Program-made: the position numbers and the translations under genes | In this document: one piece after another, positions 23,035-36,224 of the stretch | Layout: each line of letters starts with the position of its first letter | How positions within the stretch are numbered: position 1 is the stretch's first letter | The notes under the pieces: generated by a model | What the model saw: the letters and a program-made list of their open reading frames with translations, nothing else | The model's database searches: none | Told to the model about the DNA's origin: nothing | Source: Enoplolaimus lenunculus | Lineage: Eukaryota; Nematoda; Enoplea; Enoplida; Thoracostomopsidae | DNA length: 64,000 nucleotides | NCBI GenBank assembly: GCA_030248215.1 | Contig: JASANG010003204.1 | Span: 62,001-126,000 of the forward strand | Direction of reading: 5' to 3'

Positions 23035-24551
23035 TTCAAGCAGTTCTTTAACGATTATTTAATTATTAACAATATTGAATTGAACTTTATAATCCTACAC
23101 AATATGAAACTGTTCCGAGGGATGTTAGTAAAACTGGATGTGAAAAATACCAGAGCTGGAGGTTGGCAAAATTTGCCGAAGCCGAAAACGTTGCGGAAGT
23201 TCAGCAAAATAACGCAAGTACTGTGGTGACCCGAATAGCAGGGTACAATAAGAGGGGGTACCATTGTGAGGCCAAATCAATATTTTTATAATTATATCCG
23301 TTAGCGAATAGAGAGCTAAATCCTAATCAGAGTCCATAAAAGAGATTACAACAGAACGGCCTACATTGCTCAAATATGTAACAGACACTCAGGCTACCAG
23401 TATAAACTTTATTAAATCCAAAAACGTAAACGAAAACATTAACAGAAATGTCAACCAGCAACAATATTTCGGCGCATGTCAGTTCTGCCCATAAGAAAGG
23501 ATACAAGAAAAACGAAGTTGTTGGATTCATATTGTAGAGTGAATTAAAAATAAATAACAGCCAGTAACCGAATAACAAGATGATGCCCTCCAGAGATGCA
23601 AAAATATCTGTAGTTGTCAGAGTGCAAACCGATAGTATTAATAATAAAAACAATAAACGCATAATGATTAAAATAACGGAAATGGAAAACGGATATTGAA
23701 GTATAAAATTATCAAAAACGTTTTTTCTGCCAACACAATTCAGGCACGCAAATAATCACTTGGGTTCCTCAATTTTAAAAAAAGACGTGGCGGATGCAAC
23801 AAAATTTTTAAATTTTGATGAACTTCGTAATTATTATTTCATACGGAAAAATTGCAGCATATGTCACGGCCAGAGTAGACACCCCATACCCCACATTTGG
23901 GGACCCCACCGCAATAAGGGCTACCACCCTAATGGTTGAAACAAAACCCGTCGAAAATTAAATGCGTCTGACTTCTCGTTTGGTTCGCTCGTGAGGGTTA
24001 TGGAGCCCACCCTGGAGTTTAGGGAGAGCCCCCACTCTGAAGTTTAGGGGAAGCCCCTGCTCCTGTCTGCGCTTCGGCACTGAGCATATCTGTCTGTAAC
24101 GAAAAACTGTGCAATATACACGTGATTTACAACTAATTTTTAGCATAAAAACAGCGAAAATTTCGGTATTTTTATAACGGAAACAAAAACGAAAACGGAC
24201 ACCGATTTTTACCGGAAACGGATATCCGGTTACAGTCTGGTAGTATCACTTGTTTATTCGGGTTATTACTGTAGGTATAAAATCTTGTTCTACGCAGTCG
24301 AATAAAAGACTCTTTCACAAAAATTGTGTTGCGATTTCAGTCAAGCTAAAAAGTATGGTGTGCCGCCTGATTATGGATCGACTATAAACCTTCTAAATCG
24401 ATGTAAAAAAACCTTTTCGCTACACTAAAATACCTGTTGGCCGATCAAGCAACCTCTGTGACGGGGTGCGTGCAATTATTAATAAGTCAAAAAATAAGCG
24501 AGCGAAGTGAGCTAGAAACAGGAATGCAATTTTAGTACTGTATGTTCAGTG
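23035..24551. other. Intergenic with transposon relics
   Basis: No gene recognised. A diverged relative of the TAGTGACCCGAA element starts near 23222. Around 24165-24245 there is an end of a CCGGATATCCGG-word element (ATATCCGGTTACAGTCTGG). The rest is AT-rich. Confidence 0.55.
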
Positions 24552-24933
24552 GCGGGTCCAGGATCTCAAAATGGGGAGGGCCAAAATTTCACAGGTAATA
24601 AACTTATTTTTGACCCATAGTGTAGTGACCCAAATAAGAGGGGTCCCCATTTTGAGTCCCAATTAATAGGAGTCCGTATCACTAATAAGAGTCCGTAAGC
24701 GGGTAGAGTCCTTAAACCCTTGTTAGAGTCCATAAATGTATATTATTCCTTACTGTAGCGCATAAATGACTACAGGGCCAAATAAAGGTGAGTTCGAAAC
24801 TTTAAAGCGCGATTACACTATTGTGTTTAAAATTGAGAAATAAACAGCGTACAACAGCAATTGACACTATATAATTTTTGTCGAGATGTTGTTGGGGGGC
24901 CACGGCCGGGGTGGGCCCCGCATGGATCCGCCA
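24552..24933. mobile_element. Inverted-repeat element of the TGGCGGRTCCA family
   Basis: A 382-bp element from TGGCGGGTCCAGGATCTC to CATGGATCCGCCA. Its inside includes part of a TAGTGACCC-type element (GTAGTGACCCAAATAAGAGG). A full copy in reverse orientation lies at 47054-47440 in an intron of the homocysteine methyltransferase gene. I see no target duplication. Confidence 0.75.
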
Positions 24934-27900
24934 TTATGTATGTTACTAAACAAAACGTTGGACTTGATACATGTATTGGGCCCACGCCTGGATGGCCCGT
25001 CGCATCTCAGGCGACGAAAATTAACTATTGCTGATGGGTAGTCGATTATTATATTGTACTCGCTTTTGTAACATGGTTTGGTTTAAGTCCAAAGAGTAAC
25101 CGGACCACTGTTTTCAGTGTGTATGTTCAGTTGAAAAATTTCTTAAAATATGAGCCACCCAAAAGGCACAATTATTCTTCTCTGTCGCCATCAAATAATT
25201 TTCAAAAAACCAATCAAACACCGCAAAACCACGAACTACAGCCAAAAGTAATGTGTTTAAACGATGCAATCAATAGCGCAATTAAAAACATCGCCTTTAA
25301 CAAATAATTCAAGCTTTACTTAAAACGTTTCTTAAAATTACACAGCATTTGCCGTAACCCATGGCCTGTTTAAACACTGATTATCAAAACAAAAACATAA
25401 AATTAACAGTTCAAACGGGCAAGTCTCTAGTAAAAATCGCTAAATCTTTGAAAAGGTGACGAAATTAACAGATTTAATAAAATTAACCAATAAACAAACA
25501 AAAGTGAGAAAAGCGAAAATAGCTGATAATTTTAAAAATTGCTTACATCGGCAACCTTGAATATTGTTTGCTTTTAAAGCTTTTTTGATGTTCAAATTTT
25601 AAATATTTAAGCTGATTTTGTCAATATTTTGCAACGAAAAATTTAATTTGAAAAACATACCAGTTTGTAAGCATTACCACGGCGTATAGAAAGTTGCAAA
25701 AAATTGCTAAAAACAAAGCGATAAACAGCATCACTGGGTGTGAAATCTTGCTATTTTAATATGTATTTAAAAATCAGTAAACCTGTGAAGTACTTAATTT
25801 AGGGTGTTTTGAACAAAACAGGCACAATAAAGTTGTTGTTAATGTTTACTTTTAACCTGGATAAGGTTTTGGACTCTAATTAGGGTTTATGGACTCTATC
25901 TGCTTACGGACTTTTATTAGGGATACGGATTCCTATTGATTTGGACTCAAAATGGGGACCCTCCCCCCTCTTATTACCCCCTCTTTCTGCAATGTTTTTT
26001 GATTTTAATACCGGTACACCCTAAATGTTTGCCCATGTTTACACTGGGGGCCGTTCCGCTGTCATGGGAAATATAATATATGTGTATAATACACACCCAT
26101 AAAAAGCCCGGTGAATATTTGCACGCCTCAATTGTAGATGGGCATACCGAATATAGGGATATGAAAAATATCCGGATATGTATTCGAAAACTAACGTGTA
26201 TCTGGATATTCGTATATCCGAAATGCTATTGTGTTAATTTTTTTTGGAATAATTTGCATTGTTTCACTATTAATAATGTCTGGAGGTGACTAACACAGAT
26301 TGTGTATTCAAACTGAGTTAACCATATTTCTGCATAAATTCATAATGATTTAAAATGTTGATTTCATAAAACATGCCAAAATTAAAAAAAACTTCAGGTT
26401 AGCTTGATATTTATTGGAATAATGACTTCGTGTTTTTAAGTAATCCCAAAATTTATCCCGTGAAAAATTTTGCTTCGAATATATATATATATATACACAC
26501 CTTCAAGTATCAAATTTATACCTTTGCAAGAAACAAAATCTACTTATATAAATATACCAAATACCAAGTCAAGTCGGGAGATAATGGGCGTCGTTTTAAA
26601 TTCTGGTATTTTTCACTATCCGGTTCTGGTATAATAAATCCGGAATTTTTTCACCTGAATGTTCCGGTATTTGTGGTATAGGAAATTTTTCTCTTTCGAA
26701 AATTTAAGAAAAATTGGCATATTATCCTAAGTTATTTTTCTAAAATTGTTTGAGCGTGTTCTGAAAAAATTTCCAATTTGTGTCGTACTACACGTACTCC
26801 ATAATTTATCATACGTTTCCAGCTACTGCTTGTTTTAGGATTTTGGCATTCTAGACGGTGTTCACACCATTAAAATCGAAAAAGAAGCGTTTAAAATGAA
26901 TTTTTCTGCAACGGCTCCCGTATTTTTCACTTTCCGGTTACGGTATTTTATAATTCCGATTTTACCGCGCCCATGAGCTCGCTCATATAACTTTTGAATT
27001 CAAACCCCAACGTTATAAGCGAGTTTCCTCTCATACACCAAAACATATCAAAAGTACTTTATTTAGCGATTCTAGCCGTCTGAATAATAAACAGCTTAGT
27101 GTGGGGTTGGGGGCCAACAACCCCATCTTACTTAGTGTCCTTTCAAAATGCGGAAGATTCAAGGAAGCGGCAGCCTCCCAGAGAGAAAAAGCACAATAGT
27201 AAATTAGGTGCGCTAAATCAGTCATCCAACGCAGTGAAGCAATTCAACTAAGCGCTACGCTTTTACACATATTTCAAGTAAAATAATCGAAAGATACTAC
27301 CCTCACGAGCACTGCACGCGTTGTGCACCTTTTAGCAAGACCAGAGCATACATCGGCAACAATTCCTTGAATATACCTATTTACTTTTATTGCCCTTGTG
27401 ACAACACAGCAGATCATTGGTCCTATATGGTTGTAAAGGGGTTATAAAGACGCAATGACTTTCTAAAGCTACCTATTATTTATCCGCTCAATACGGCAAA
27501 ACAGAAAATTTACTTCAAAATACGAACAGACAATGGCAGCATATGGTGACCCAACACCGCCCACAAGGGGTTTTTCTAGCTGTATAACAAAAAAATTAAC
27601 ATTCGGGCAATTGTTATGTTGGTTTCCATATTTTCATCCAATCAATCTATGTTGTCTCGACTGTCATTTATTCACTGGTGTTAAAGTGAATTTAGGAAAC
27701 GATGAACAAGAGAATTTCGATGAGCGATAAAAATTTTGGATGTTCAGTTTCAGTCCGGCAAAAAATTTCCAAACCAAAAGAAGTTCAACTTCCGACTTTA
27801 GTACAGTTTTGCAGCTGTACACCATACGGTGGCCAATTCCGCAACGCCCCACGCATTTAGATTAACATCCATTTTCTATGTATGATTCGCTATTTTATGA

Positions 27901-28630
27901 ATCATTTATAACGTTTTAACGATTTTATACAGTGCAGTTTATAATAGAATACAAGGACTAAAATATTATTAAAATTAAAACAATTACATATTGTTATAAT
28001 GAAAGCAAATAGGGTTTTTGCTAATTACGGGCGCGCCCACTGAAAGTCACGAAGACTAATGAACTTAGAAACTTGAAATGCTTAGGCTTCGTGGACCTGA
28101 TTTATAAGCTAGATAACATGGCAACAATTGTGTCAATAAGACATTATCATTTTAAAACATACATATAAACAACATCTCTTGATTGTAATCTTGTCGTTCG
28201 AAACTAAAGCGTATCTGAACAGTTTAAGTGACATAGAAGCTCCGTTTGAATAAGACATAGATCTTTAAAGAATTATACTTAATCGACGAAATCATGTAAA
28301 TTAAGACGTCTATCGAAATATACCATACGTGAGGTTGTTTCACTGAGTTTCGATAAAAACTTGCAACACTGCGAATTTTGGTGCTTTGGCTGTATATCCT
28401 ATACATTGATGAGCTTCTGCGACGTGTAATTACAAACAAATATGATACACAATCAATGAGTCAACAACAAACACAAAATACGCCAATAAATTGTTGATAA
28501 CCCAGCACAATAACCGGCGTAGATGTCAGAGCTATATTGTAAAAAAATCAAACAAACGGAAGTGATTATTTGTAACAGTTTTTGTGTTTTGACAAAATTA
28601 ACACGTAGTTTGACTCAATTAACGCAATGT
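24934..28630. other. Intergenic, repeat-rich, no gene seen
   Basis: AT-rich sequence with a TAGTGACCC-type fragment at 25860-25985, a cluster of ATATCCGGATATG words at 26130-26225, and an element with CGGGAGATAATGGGCG near 26575 and a CGCCCATGAGCTC counterpart near 26970, whose inside is full of CCGGT words. The open frames at 25119, 27031, 27533 and 28224 resemble no protein I know. Confidence 0.55.
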
Positions 28631-31600
28631 TCAAAGATAAATTGGATGCATATCATGCCGGGGACTAATACGTCGACGGCATGTTGGGCATAACAGGCTA
28701 TTTGTAGACATCGATAGATCGATGCATGGAGAACAGAACACGTGCCCGCAAATTGTTGATAGAAGGCGAACACCTTTCTTCTTTAGCTGAAACAAAAACA
28801 GGTACGCTCCTAACGCTAAATTAGATTTCAGGATTTAGGCCCAGTGCGTGAAATTTCTAGGGTTCTAACAGAAACTAAACAGTGTGACATGTGATTTTTT
28901 GCTTGCAGACATTGGGGAACAGAAATTCTGGCGAAACCCAAAAAGAAAAACATCCGTTTTCGGCTAATATTACAAGACCTGACCAAGTCTTGAAATTCAC
29001 ACTTCCGCATTGTAAATATCAAAATACAAGCTAAAATTCCCATAAAATAGAATGAATGAATACATTAAATCAAGAAATGAAAACGTTTTTACATACACTT
29101 TTATAAGTATCCAAACAGATAGGGCACGTTAGCGGCGTATCAGGAGACGTAACATTGGCTGCTGCATTTTTATAAGGCGCCGTTGGTCGTTGGTACGCAT
29201 TTGCTGATCCAGGACTAAATATGACACCTGGTGAGTGTTTTGTCTCAACCGATTTCGTCCTAAAATAACGCAGACAAATCAAGCATAAAACCAAATCCGG
29301 CAAAATATCGACATTCGGTTCCGGTATTATAACCTGCCGGATACTTACTGAAAATCGTTAAAAAATTAAATTGCATATAGGTTAAAAAGTACTAAATTTT
29401 AAGTTTAGATTTTTATTCGCTTAAAGGTAAAACTTAAAGTCTTCAATTGCAGTCACATTTTGAAAATCAGCGGAACAATTTGCTCTGTAGTTGCAGTTCA
29501 GGCAACAACTAAAAATACTTACTAAGAAAAGCTTAACTGCAAACGAATGAAGCAGCTGGCAAAGTCTAAGTTCAATCATCTTAAAAATCTATAACTGAAA
29601 AATTGGAAATACAGCATCGGAATAGCAGCTAGCCGAAATCGGAACCGAATCTTCATCGGAATTTTAGCAGGAATCGGAATTCTGTCGGAACTCTGGCCAA
29701 GACATACTTTAAAGGACGTAATGTTTAACAGCGGAATACCAATTAAGCAGGCTTATGCCTTAGACTCTTTTTTGATTAGGCGTATATATGTTTAGGCTTT
29801 CAAATGCGGGGGTTTATGCTTAGAAAATTGTTTAGGCTATTGTTTGTTAGGCTCTGAAACGTAGAAATGAAAAGTATAAACGTATTTATATGACATCAAA
29901 CAAAACAATATACACTAGATATCCAGCTGCGTCTTTAACAACAAAAATACCATTCCATCGAACGCAATTATTCTATTGAGCTTTGAGTTTACTTGATTAG
30001 CGGTTTTGCATCAAATAATTTAACAGCTGAAGCTCACTTTTCAGATTGTATCTGCTTCGCGAATTTAGTCACAATATTCAACACAACAGGCATATCATCA
30101 TCATCATCATCTGCACTTGAATTTTCACTGGGTTTACGGCTGTTAGATTGTTCATCGGTCTGATTACTGAAGCTAGCAAATATATATACCAGGGTACAAC
30201 CGGAATTCGGATTCCGATTAGAATTTTGATTCAAAACTTGTTCTGATTGCCAAATCAATTGGAATCAGGATTTTGAAATTGTAATTTTAATCCTACTTGT
30301 TGTGACTTGCGAGCAAATATATATACCAGGGTACAACCGGAATTCGGATTCCGATTAGAATTTTGATTCAAAACTTGTTCTGATTGCCAAATCAATTGGA
30401 ATCAGGATTTTGAAATTGTAATTTTAATCCTACTTGTTGTGACTTGCGATACGTTGCAAAAAAATTCGCATTATTTACGTGCCTATTAACTTGCTTTCGA
30501 TGAGTTTAACTTATCAATAATTCATCGTAGTTTAGCTTTTACAGAACCAAAAATCGTCGCCAGTTTGTTCAGGCGACGCTTTGAAAATGTTTGCCAGCCA
30601 ACAGACACACTAAATCAATATTATATTTGTCCATGCAAATTATCCGTACAGTCACATAATTTTTAGTTCCGATTCTGATTATAAGCCCGGTATAAATTTG
30701 CTGTTCTGATTCCGAAATAATCCAGTTGCAGTTCCGGCTTTGTACCCTGATAATTACATTTAAACCAACATATACTAATGTTATACATTCTTGTGGTACC
30801 ATATTCGATTGCGACTAAAATTTTATGGTCGAAGTCGTTCTAGTCGTGCTCTCCATTTACATAAAAGGTGCCTAGCAGAATTGCAACAGGAACTAAATTT
30901 TGCCGCAACAGGAATTGAATTTCTATGCAGGAACCGGAACAGGAACCCCAAAGTTTCTACTATTTTAATGTTTATAAGTAATTTGACACAAAACCGTAAA
31001 AATTCCGGTTGCTGCATCTTTAAATGCAGGAACAGGAATTGAATTTATGCAGGAATTCCGGTTGAACCATGGTATCTAGCCATCACGATCCGACAAATAG
31101 CGTAAACATAGCTTACATCAGGTTGCGATCTGAGTCAAAAACTTAAAATCACATGCACCGGATACTACACTATCCGGCCAGAGCTAAAATAAATATAATT
31201 TAAACGAACTTGTTTAATTATATTTAAAAAGCTTTTAATATTGCATTTTACGGTATAAAGCTGCTTGTATGACAAGGTGTACACACGTCATAGTTAAATG
31301 TGAATTACCTTATACTGCGATAGATATCAGGAATTCTGAAACACCGGATTCGAACGTCAATAGTTACCCGATCCCGATACCCGGTTACACCCTGACGCAC
31401 ATCTGCGATTCACAACAGGGCGGCTGCAAAAGTTCAGAAGCCGAATTAAACAATATGGATTTGGATTCGGTCAAATCGTACATTATGTGACAGCCTGAAT
31501 TACCATTATATATATTTCATAATTGTGCATTAAGTGACAGCCTTAATTACAAATATATATTTTATATTTACAAAATGTATAACGAAAATACTATTCAACC

Positions 31601-34342
31601 GCACATCTTTAAACAAACCTTACAGCAGCCACAGCTTGACTGGTACTCGGGCCAGCACCGTCCACTGCAACATCGTTGTTCTCCGGCTTCGCAGCTTTAG
31701 TTTCTGATTTCGTCTTTGCACCGTCAAATGTAATATCCTGAGCATGCCCGCTAGGCTTGTACTGAGTTCTTTCATGGCAGTTTCTCCCTCGCAGAGTGCT
31801 CGTTTGTGGGCTGTGCTTATTATCTGTTTCGCTATCGCTGCTATTTAACAAACTGAGTACACTGATTGAAGCCATTGCGCTCGAATTGCCTTGTTCCGCT
31901 GGGCACGTTGCATCATCTGTTGTTGGGTTTGTAGCATCAGGAGCAACACCAGGATGATTGCGAACACTGACGGTTCTTTTCCTTCTCGTTAACCCGTTCA
32001 CAAGCCCTTTTCCTCGTGACTGACGCCTCGTTCTTTCACTAGACACACCATTTTCATTTCCACCGTTGCTAAATAAAAACGCGTTAATATTTAAAGAAGT
32101 TTTAATGAGCCACATTGGGTCGTGGCCAATTTTTCATCATAATACAGCAGATAAAGTGAATACCTATCTCAAACTACGGGTTATTTCACTAATAATCGTA
32201 ATTGCGGTTGCACCTCGATTTCAGTATATACAAAACAGTTGATAGCAATAATTTTTGTAGACTCAGCCAGACAACGGGTATTATATCCTACTAGACGAAT
32301 CAAAGCACAAAAAAGACTTCGAAAAATAGCGGCGATTGTGCTAAACGTACTGTGATTCGATGTCAATACCATTCGTGGCGTTGATTCCATGATTGTTATC
32401 ACCTTCGTTTATATCAGTCGAAGAACACTCCAACACACTACTGGTCGTACTATTTAAACTTAATCGGCTACTGGAACGTGTAGCTGGTGCTCGAAATTGT
32501 TTTCTTCCGCCACGTTGGGCATTTCTATTAGATTGACCCTTAAATTTTCAGATTTTAACTTTTATTAACCTCTACTAAACCCGTACACTAGAACCGGTCA
32601 CAGATGATTGCGTATATATTTTATGATTGCGCGTGCGTGCGTTTTTAACATGAACCTATTCAACACTTGAATAATAGTATTCCAGCTTCGCCACCAAAAA
32701 TTTAAATTCTACAAGAAAATGTCCTTACCTTTCTACCATGAGTCCGTCGAGAGTTCGATAAGACCGGAGTGTCATCACCCGCAGTCAAATCAATCACTCC
32801 ATGTTGTTCCGAAGCTTCAGGTGTAACAGAACTTTTCGCAGTATCCAATATTGGTTCACTCACTGATGACCGCTTAGCTGATTTACTTGGCTTCTTCATT
32901 GGTGCCATGCCAATGTTCTCCAGAGAATCTCGCGCACTTGCTCGAGCTTAAACAGATCCCAGTCTATATTAACAAATAAGGAACTTAAAAAACATATTGC
33001 CAAACACTGTTGGATTCGGCTTTTGGATTGGCTTTTTCACAACCGAATGCGAAACCGAATACGAACCACAAGTTTTTGCCGAATCCGAATCTTTGTTGCA
33101 ACCCTGATCTTAGGTGCAAAAAGTATCGGCAAAGTATCGGCAGCCTTTTTGCAGTGCCGATGCCGGTACCCACAAAAAGTGTCGATTATTACCAATGCCG
33201 AGGCCGATGCACATATCTATTAAAATGAAATAATAAAAATCACTATTGGATTTAGATAAACTAACCGCAATAAAAATTTTGTTGCATTGTGTGATGAGTT
33301 TAGAACGACTTACGTATGTTGCGTGCCAGGGATCAACCGTACCGGATACCAAAAAAATATGAAACCGAATAGTTAGGTATCCGGCTTCGGAGCAAATTTC
33401 AATAAAATGTTAAACCTAATTACCTACGCTAATTTAGTACTACATGCTATAATATGTTATAAGCTTCTCGTCAGGGTGCAAGCCGGAATTACAATTTACA
33501 GAATCGGAATTTGAACAAATACTGGAAACGGAAAGTTATTATTTTTCCGTCATTTTTAGCAAAATATATATTTAATTAATTGCCACCAATCAAAAATAAA
33601 TACCGGAATTTTTAATACCGATAAAAATTTACCCGGTATCGCAAGGTTAAAAAAATGACGGAAACAGAGTTCCGGTTGCACCCTGCTTCGCATAGTACTC
33701 ATATTTATTGCCTATTTCAAACAAAATTCGCATCCATTTGGTCATAAATAATCGTATAATTTACAGGGCGCAACCGGATTTCTGATTCCGATTAGAATCC
33801 TGATTTAAAACGAGTTCCGATTCCGCTGGCACAATCAATCGGAATAGGAATTCTGGATTTTAATTTTAGGCCTACTTGTGATATGTTGCATAAAATATTG
33901 AAATCATTTATCACTGAATTGTTTTCGAGTTTAGTTTTTCAGAGCCAAAAATGATTGCCAATTGTTTCATGCTACGTTTTTCTGAAATTTTGCCAGCCAA
34001 TATACACCCTAAATCAATATTATACTTGTAAATACAAATTATCCGTATGTTCCACATAGCACCACGATAATTTATAATATAGTTGTTATATACTTTCCAA
34101 CAATAAATATCTGGCAATGTAAAATATCGCATATACGTATATCTATTTATGTACTTAAGTAGCTTGAAAAACAAACCCTTGAGACTAAGTCACTTACTGT
34201 TTTTTCTCATTGCAGATCCAAGCCGTGTCCTTCGAGAAACCGGAGAAGTGTCTTCGGCTTCGCTGTTGTCGCTTAAGCTGTCCTCTATGTCAGCAACTCT
34301 AAGCCGGCCTCTACTAACACCACGTCGCTTAACTGAATCCAT
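28631..34342 (-). CDS. RNF4-like SUMO-targeted ubiquitin ligase
   Basis: A nuclear E3 ligase that would ubiquitinate poly-SUMO proteins. Seven minus-strand exons: 34342-34198, 32946-32729, 32538-32351, 32068-31619, 30172-30038, 29259-29097, 28786-28631; about 484 residues. The C-terminal C3HC4 RING is split over the last two exons: TCPICLDTYKS, then LLSTICGHVFCSPC and CPTCRRR, ending MHPIYL. RNF4 ends the same way (STECGHVFCSQC, CPTCRKK, HPIYI). SUMO-interaction motifs: HGVIDLTAGDD in exon 2 (canonical), SISVLSLLNSSDSETD in exon 4, and DDDDDDMPVVLNIV in exon 5 (acidic then hydrophobic). The middle is Arg/Ser-rich. Uncertain: the join from exon 4 to 5 needs donor GTTTGT at 31618 (a better GTAAGG at 31623 is out of phase), or a missed exon. 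Upstream coding is possible, since the first exon follows an acceptor-like TTGCAG. Confidence 0.88.
30176..30449. repeat. Perfect 137-bp tandem duplication
   Basis: Two adjacent units (30176-30312 and 30313-30449) that I read as identical base for base. Each holds one end of an ACCGGAATT-word element (CAGGGTACAACCGGAATTC). The array starts two bases from the CTAG acceptor of exon 5 of the RNF4-like gene. Confidence 0.9.
33110..33210. mobile_element. Fragment of the CCGATGCCGAT family
   Basis: AAAAGTATCGGCAAAGTATC, GTGCCGATGCCGGTACC and GCCGAGGCCGATGCACA match the ends of the elements at 38034-38351, 39146-39480 and 41587-41982. One end only, in the first intron of the RNF4-like gene. Confidence 0.6.
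33472..33685. mobile_element. hAT-type MITE of the CAGGGTGCAACCGGAATT family
   Basis: A 214-bp element in an intron of the RNF4-like gene, from CAGGGTGCAAGCCGGAATT to TTCCGGTTGCACCCTG. The inside is AT-rich with CGGAAT words. Further degraded members lie at 30960-31070, 33761 and 34521. Confidence 0.75.
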
Positions 34343-34347
34343 TAAAT

Positions 34348-36224
34348 CTGCAATGATAATATAATCATATATACACGGTATATTTGTGCCTTGTTTATCA
34401 GGGTACTTTTTGTCGAAAAGTGTACTTAAATTTACGTCAAATTTTTTGGTATCCGGTTGAACTCTGGTAGGCTTACAGAGAAATTTCGAACTAACGGCAA
34501 TAGGATCCTAAGGCGAACACCAGGGTGCGGTGCAAAGCGCAGCGGAACTGGATTACCTAGGAATCAGAATCGGAACGGCAAATTTATACCTGAATCGAAA
34601 CAAAATTTGTGACTATACGAATTATTTGTATTAACAAGTTTTGAATCGGAATTCTAATCGGAATCGAAATTTCGATTGCATTCTGGCAAACGCTTCACCA
34701 CTACGCTTCGAAGCCTGTGTCTCCAACTACTTTTATCGTAAACTACACGCCGACCGTACACTTCTGTCTAACATGCTTACAATGCGCTGCAGACTTCACT
34801 TTATTGCGTGGCACATAACGGACAAGCATATCTTATGTCACTCAAGCCGAGAGATAAGGTAGAACCAAAGTACCCTCTAGGGTCTGATTTAAGGTTTAGA
34901 TTTAATTTACGTCTTAGTTTGAAGCATAACGAGTCGCAGAACCACCTACATCTGTACCAATTTTGTTCGAAATTTTAAAAATAATACAGAAGCCCAGTTA
35001 ACCCGAAAGATATTTTATTATTGACACCATGCAACAGCACCGGATTTCTTTTCCAACTCTATCTACCTACTCAAACAGAAATTGCACAATTTAATTTCGT
35101 GCAATATTTAATCAAACGTTTAAACTGAAATGTCGAGTTTGGTTCTTAGCTGGCGAGTACAGCGAGGATTATGTGTAAATCTCGTTATCGTCATTTGCTG
35201 TTTTATTGACGCATTTTGCTACGATCGGATTTCTCAACCAAAAATATACATTTTTGCATTTCCCTAGGTTAAGCCAGTTCGAATATACAAAATAGTTCGA
35301 ACTCATTATCCACGCTCCTGCCCCAATACCGCAAGCAAACATTCAAAGCTGATTTTGTCCCCTGCAATTTTATAATATTCAGTATCGCGCATATCCTAGC
35401 TATGTTATCCCAAACCACCTTCGCAAATATATTGTTTCTTGAATCTTGATAATACGATCTTTTAGCGCCGTTCTCCTGGCTATTAGAACGCGTAATCATA
35501 TTACGTACTATCGAAAATTGCCACTCGTTGGCGAAATTCCGGTACGCGTATTAATCCAGCAAATATATGTCAACAATGATGTGAAAATCTGCATAGTCTT
35601 GATTTGACATTGAGTATCAATTTATTATGATAAAATACGGCAAAATATTTTCTCCACATTTACATTCTGTTATGTGTGGGCATATACGTTTTTCACGCGC
35701 GTAAGGTTTACCACAATGTTCAATTCGGCACAAAATCTGCACTTGAAATCGAGTATGTTGAGGTTGATGTATCGAAATTGCCATAAGTTTATAGCTTCAT
35801 TGGCAGTAATGTAAATTTAAACTTGATAACTCACGTCTGCATCGGTCTACTACATGTTTTTCAAAACACCCATTAGGTGGGTTGCAGAGACATGACTTAA
35901 AATGACTTCCACTTTAAACCATTTTCGAATTAAACTCGAATAAAGAACTTAGCTATTAGTTCCTTGACCAGTTAGATACGTAGCTAGTAGGGACAGTGAA
36001 AAGATAAGTGAAACCGTAACTATGCTTACACATCTTAGCAGTTAGTTAGGGTGAAATTCGTTTCAACCAGTTAAGTATTTTGGTTATTCGGGTCCGGCGA
36101 CAATAAGAAAAGTCAGTTTAATTCGGTTAAACAGGTTTAAATATATGGACAAAGTATAAGCGACGATATTAGTATTTTTGACAAGTCTAGCTTTTCAACG
36201 CAAGCATAATAGTATTAAATAATC
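34348..36224. other. Divergent intergenic region between two genes
   Basis: The 1.9-kb space between the minus-strand RNF4-like gene and the plus-strand membrane-protein gene, so both promoters may lie here. It contains an ACCGGAATT-family remnant near 34521-34690 (GGTGCAAAGCGCAGCGG and GGAATCGG words). I see no clear TATA box. The frame at 35269-35499 minus is unassigned. Confidence 0.55.

Noticed and set aside
28828-29043. Minus-strand frame with PQCLQAKNHMSHC that mimics the second half of a RING
   Set aside because: A true second half, ICGHVFCSPC and CPTCRRR, lies in phase at 28786-28631; this frame is part of the intron between the two RING exons.
31269-31490. 73-residue plus-strand frame inside an RNF4-like intron
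   Set aside because: It overlaps element ends (GATACCCGGTTACACCCTGA) and has no recognisable domain.
35269-35499. 76-residue minus-strand frame with WDNIARICAILNIIKLQG
   Set aside because: It looks mildly protein-like but has no splice partner in phase with the RNF4-like gene and no family I recognise.
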